Shown here piece by piece: positions 60,572 through 64,000 of a stretch of DNA of 64,000 nt. This DNA is from Hypomesus transpacificus (taxonomy: Eukaryota; Chordata; Actinopteri; Osmeriformes; Osmeridae), in assembly GCF_021917145.1 (NCBI RefSeq), contig NC_061071.1, positions 956,460 through 1,020,459 of the forward strand. The letters are read 5' to 3'. Numbering within the stretch: the stretch's first letter is position 1; every line of letters begins with the position of its first letter. The notes below the pieces were generated by a model. That model saw only the letters and a list, made by a program, of their open reading frames with translations, did no database searches and was not told the DNA's origin. Made by a program: the position numbers and the translations under genes.

Positions 60572-63500
60572 CGCTCAGTCAGGTCCCAATCTAGTTTCTT
60601 GTGCTTATTTTGAATATTACTATAGAGTTCTATTGAAAAGTATTTGACAAGTAATTTTAATCAATCAGTTTTTATGGTCATGTGTACTGTAGATTGCTGG
60701 TAAAGAAAAAATACAAGCATGGTCACACTGTGTTCCACGTTCCATAAAACACTACTTGACCTTTCAGCACTAACAAGCTTATGGAAATGCAGGCAGTGGG
60801 GTGGAGCCAGACTTAACTCCTATCAGTAGCACAAGGGAAAGCTTTATCAATGAGCAGCACTTGACTGTGAGGACCCCATGGCTGGCAGTTTACACTGGAG
60901 ACTGCATTCATGATACTACTGTTATAATAGTTTACAGCGACAGTCCATTCTGAATGCATGAGTGTTTTTATAGCTATGGAATGCAAATCCAATATATGCG
61001 CCATGAGTTTTTTTTTTTTTTTTTTTACAGAGCTAAATGGTGTTCATCCTCCCACTGAGTAGCTTACTCCTACCACTGTCTCCAACAGTATTGCTCTGAT
61101 AAGAAACAGAAGACACAATTGCATCATTCAAGTCTTACTGTAGCATGGGACTGCAAAGACAGCACACTGTTTACTAATTCAAGGTTTTACGCCCATACTT
61201 TGAAAATGCTTTTGTGGCAATGTGCCCACTCCCACACCACTTACATTTGTCTTATTTCAAACTCAACTGAATCCTCAAATGGGGTCCGAAGTGTCGTTCC
61301 AAAAGTCAATGACTTATCATATCTGTATTCAAGAGTCTAGATGTCTTTGCATGACAATAGTTCAAGGTTAATATGATACAAAGTCCTTCCTTCAAATCAT
61401 GTCACTGGCAAATCGGAAAATACCATAAAAGCGATGAGACAATCTTGGGTTGAACTGCACCTCAACCGACCTAAAACCCTCAGGCTCATTTGCACGACAG
61501 AATTCTATCATTTCAAATTTTTATTGTTATCACACCCTAGAACACTGGGGATCTATAACTTTGTAACTTTGTAAGAAAGTCATTAATTGTTAGATGGAGG
61601 TGAGGGATACATGTTAGGGTTGTTCACTTTAGCTAACTCTGAAACCTTCCAATTCTTATCCAACATTTGGGCTACGGAATAACGCAATAATTAACTTGAC
61701 TGTCTTGAAGCATTACTTAAACATCCCCATAGCTAAATAGTTTTTTGGCTGCTAAGCTACAAACAGAGATGGGAGCTAGCTGAGTTAGCCATTCATCATG
61801 GGAGAGTAGGCATAGTTAGCTTAGGGACCTCTCCTTATGGACACAGCATGGCCACTGTGATGCAGCTGGCAGGAGAGGCGAAGGCTATATAAGGATAGGA
61901 GAATTTATCCACAGAGAGGCCCAGTGGCAGACAGAACCCTTAACAGGGCAGAAGAGCCAGGAAAGGAGGGGGAGGAGGTTATGGGTGGAGGGGGTTGGGG
62001 TTATGGGTGACAAGGGTATCTGATGGGCTGCTTGACAAAGACACATTAAGACCTTGGAGTTCCCCCATTACAGGAGGAGAACACTCTCAAATCAAAAAAA
62101 GTTCTCTTATAATGGTATCATGATTGGGGATGAAGCAGACGATGCATCTGTCCTAAATCAGATGGCATAAAGGTATGGTGTTTTATTTAAGGATAGCTGG
62201 TTTAAAAGAACTGTTAGTACTGGTTGAGTCCATCTTTCTTACCCAGTGTCACTGTCATAGTAAACTTCCTTTGCTGTGAAATATCTGATGAGTTCATTCA
62301 CACTCTCACTTATGTACTGTCACGTGACACATTGTAAAATACTGCAATGCATGCAAATGAGTTGACATTATGGTGGTCACAGTAATCGCTACCCATCCCC
62401 AGCTATCTATAATTTATCACCAGCATTTTTTTACATAACAAGTCCGGGAAAATGGCCTGTATATTTCAAATCATTAAACAAATCTGACATGCAGAAACCC
62501 CTGTAGATGATGTACAGTGTACTCAGGTGAGAGGATGAGGATTAGCCCTAAATCTGGAGGATTAGACAGGGAGCATGTCATGAAAAGACAGGATGTTTTT
62601 CACAGGAGAAAACTGTTCCAGTCCTGTCAGCTCTTTGAGCTCCGTTTAAATCGAGTCATTTATTAAGCTGGGCAGAAGCAGGAGATATGTGGTGACAACA
62701 TTCCCATCCAGTGTATAGTCCACTCCAGAGTTAGAGCCCATTGCCTTTGGCTCAAGTAGTCAGAGACTAATGCTGGGGACACACCACAGGATAATCGGGC
62801 CGATTTCGGCCCTTCCGACAATCCTAGGTAACATATGTCCCGATTATCTTGATGGTTCCGCAGATTTTATCAGATGTTCCCTTGGTGTGAGGTGTGTTAA
62901 GAGTGACCACACACTGTAGGAGCAAAACGGTTAAATCTAGGATTTTTTGTCCTCATGTTTGTGGTCTCTCACAGTTTGAAAATCTTATAAGATTAAAAAA
63001 ATCGTATAGCGTGTCCCCAGCATAAGGGAGTTAAAGACCTGTGATCCTCTGTGATGTCACTTTGGATGTGGCAAGCCAGTTAATTCAGGGTTTCTCTCCC
63101 TCCCTCTGCTTTGTGTTATGATATACAGTACTGTATGTACACACAGGTTCTACTGGAGCTGGGGTTTATTCAAATCAGCCTGTCTGATCAGAAAAACTCC
63201 CCATCCATCCTGGTACCATGCAACAGGAGGCCCCTGGAGGAAGCAACACAAGAACACACAGACAGCTGATCACATCTCCAGACCCTCTTAACGTGGATGG
63301 ATAGGATGGAGTGATGTGTGTGTGTGTTTGTGTGTGTGTGTGGGGGGGGGGTTAAAGCGGAAGGAAGGAATGAAAGAGAGTTAAAAAGAAGTGTGGAGAA
63401 GGATGCCAGACAAAAATGCTGTAGGTTTTTTTTATATTTCCTGTTGCAGGCTTGGAGAGATGATTAAATTAATGCCAGCTTTGCAACTTGCTGCTGTCGC

Positions 63501-64000
63501 TAATGACTTGGCCTGCGTAGCCCATTTGAATTTCAAATTTCCTAATCAAGAGAGATTCATTTGAAACAGATTGGATATTGAGCGCACGGATAATATATAC
63601 TAACCTTACTTGCTGCTCTTTCTACTTGGCAACTTACAAATAAACATCAGCTGTGTATGAGAGTCTGGAGACACTTGGTGGGATGGGAAGAAGTTGTTCA
63701 CTTTAGCTATACAGACGTCATGGTCTTTGGCCCACACATATTCCTCTCTGCCTGCCAAATCTTTGTCAACCACGCCACTGCCCAACCTGACCCCCACAAG
63801 GTCTATGGTTGGTTGGTTGGCTGTCTTCTTTCTGAGCGTAGCACAGCTTGCTGGCACTGGCATGGGGCACCGTGGCAGAGGGAGCAACGTTGAAACAATG
63901 GCGTCCTTGTTGAGTGTCGGACAAAGGCGGTTTGGGGGGAAACGGGTTCATTTTTCCAGAACTGAGGAGCTGTTTATCAAAGTGATGGGGGTCTCTCTCT
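60572..64000. other. Gene-free right flank
   Basis: No coding exon was recognised. Contents are a T run near 61008-61027, a TG repeat at 63315-63341 followed by G9, and the MITE listed separately. A 93-codon minus-strand ORF near 63606-63887 has no recognisable motif and lacks convincing splice context. Confidence 0.55.
62771..63022. mobile_element. 252-bp MITE with terminal inverted repeats and TAA duplication
   Basis: The left end is TGCTGGGGACACAC. The right end, GCGTGTCCCCAGCA, is its reverse complement with one mismatch. The element is flanked on both sides by TAA (62768-62770 and 63023-63025). It has no coding capacity. A 3-bp TWA target duplication fits a PIF/Harbinger-mobilised element, but the superfamily is inferred only from that. 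Confidence 0.8.

Noticed and set aside
63606-63951. Overlapping ORFs on both strands near the right edge
   Set aside because: No conserved motif and no convincing splice signals. ORFs on opposite strands here are mutually exclusive chance frames.

Overview
This is teleost fish nuclear DNA. The genes are vertebrate, with short GT-AG introns, dense microsatellites and homopolymers, and copies of a tRNA-derived SINE of a kind common in fish. The repeat style vaguely suggests a smelt-like fish, but I cannot place the species. All gene calls come from reading exons and splice sites by eye. No alignment or database search was run.

Layout. (1) 1-12.3 kb: the 5' end of znf654 (minus), a two-exon claudin (plus), an intronless serotonin receptor best matching htr1f (minus), a gene-free stretch of about 4.8 kb, and chmp2b (minus, six exons, complete, 213 aa). 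Human ZNF654, HTR1F and CHMP2B lie together at 3p11, so this is a conserved block. (2) 12.3-20.5 kb: tpt1/TCTP (plus, 171 aa), head-to-head with chmp2b, and gtf2f2/RAP30 (minus, eight exons, 247 aa), tail-to-tail with tpt1. These two are also neighbours in human (13q14). The tpt1 introns carry one convincing C/D snoRNA resembling SNORD58, one convincing H/ACA snoRNA (probably SNORA31) and a weaker third candidate. (3) 20.5-28.9 kb: no gene seen, only low-complexity sequence and microsatellites. (4) 28.9-60.4 kb: a head-to-tail array of Na+,K+-ATPase alpha-1 genes. It holds a relic made of the last two exons of a dead copy, then three complete 22-exon genes, here called copies A, B and C (1022, 1022 and 1024 aa). 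(5) 60.4-64 kb: no gene seen, but an apparently intact 252-bp MITE with a TAA duplication.

The main interest is the ATPase array. Copies A and B share a promoter block and many introns. Copy C has its own promoter with a GC box and CRE-like site, and the most canonical protein. Copy A replaces the membrane aspartate of sodium site III (pig D926) with cysteine, the position changed to valine in the freshwater alpha-1a isoform of salmonids. Different exons of A, B and C are nearly identical in different pairings, which points to gene conversion. The array looks like a family in which one member may be specialising for ion transport at unusual gradients. I see no wholly new kind of system here.
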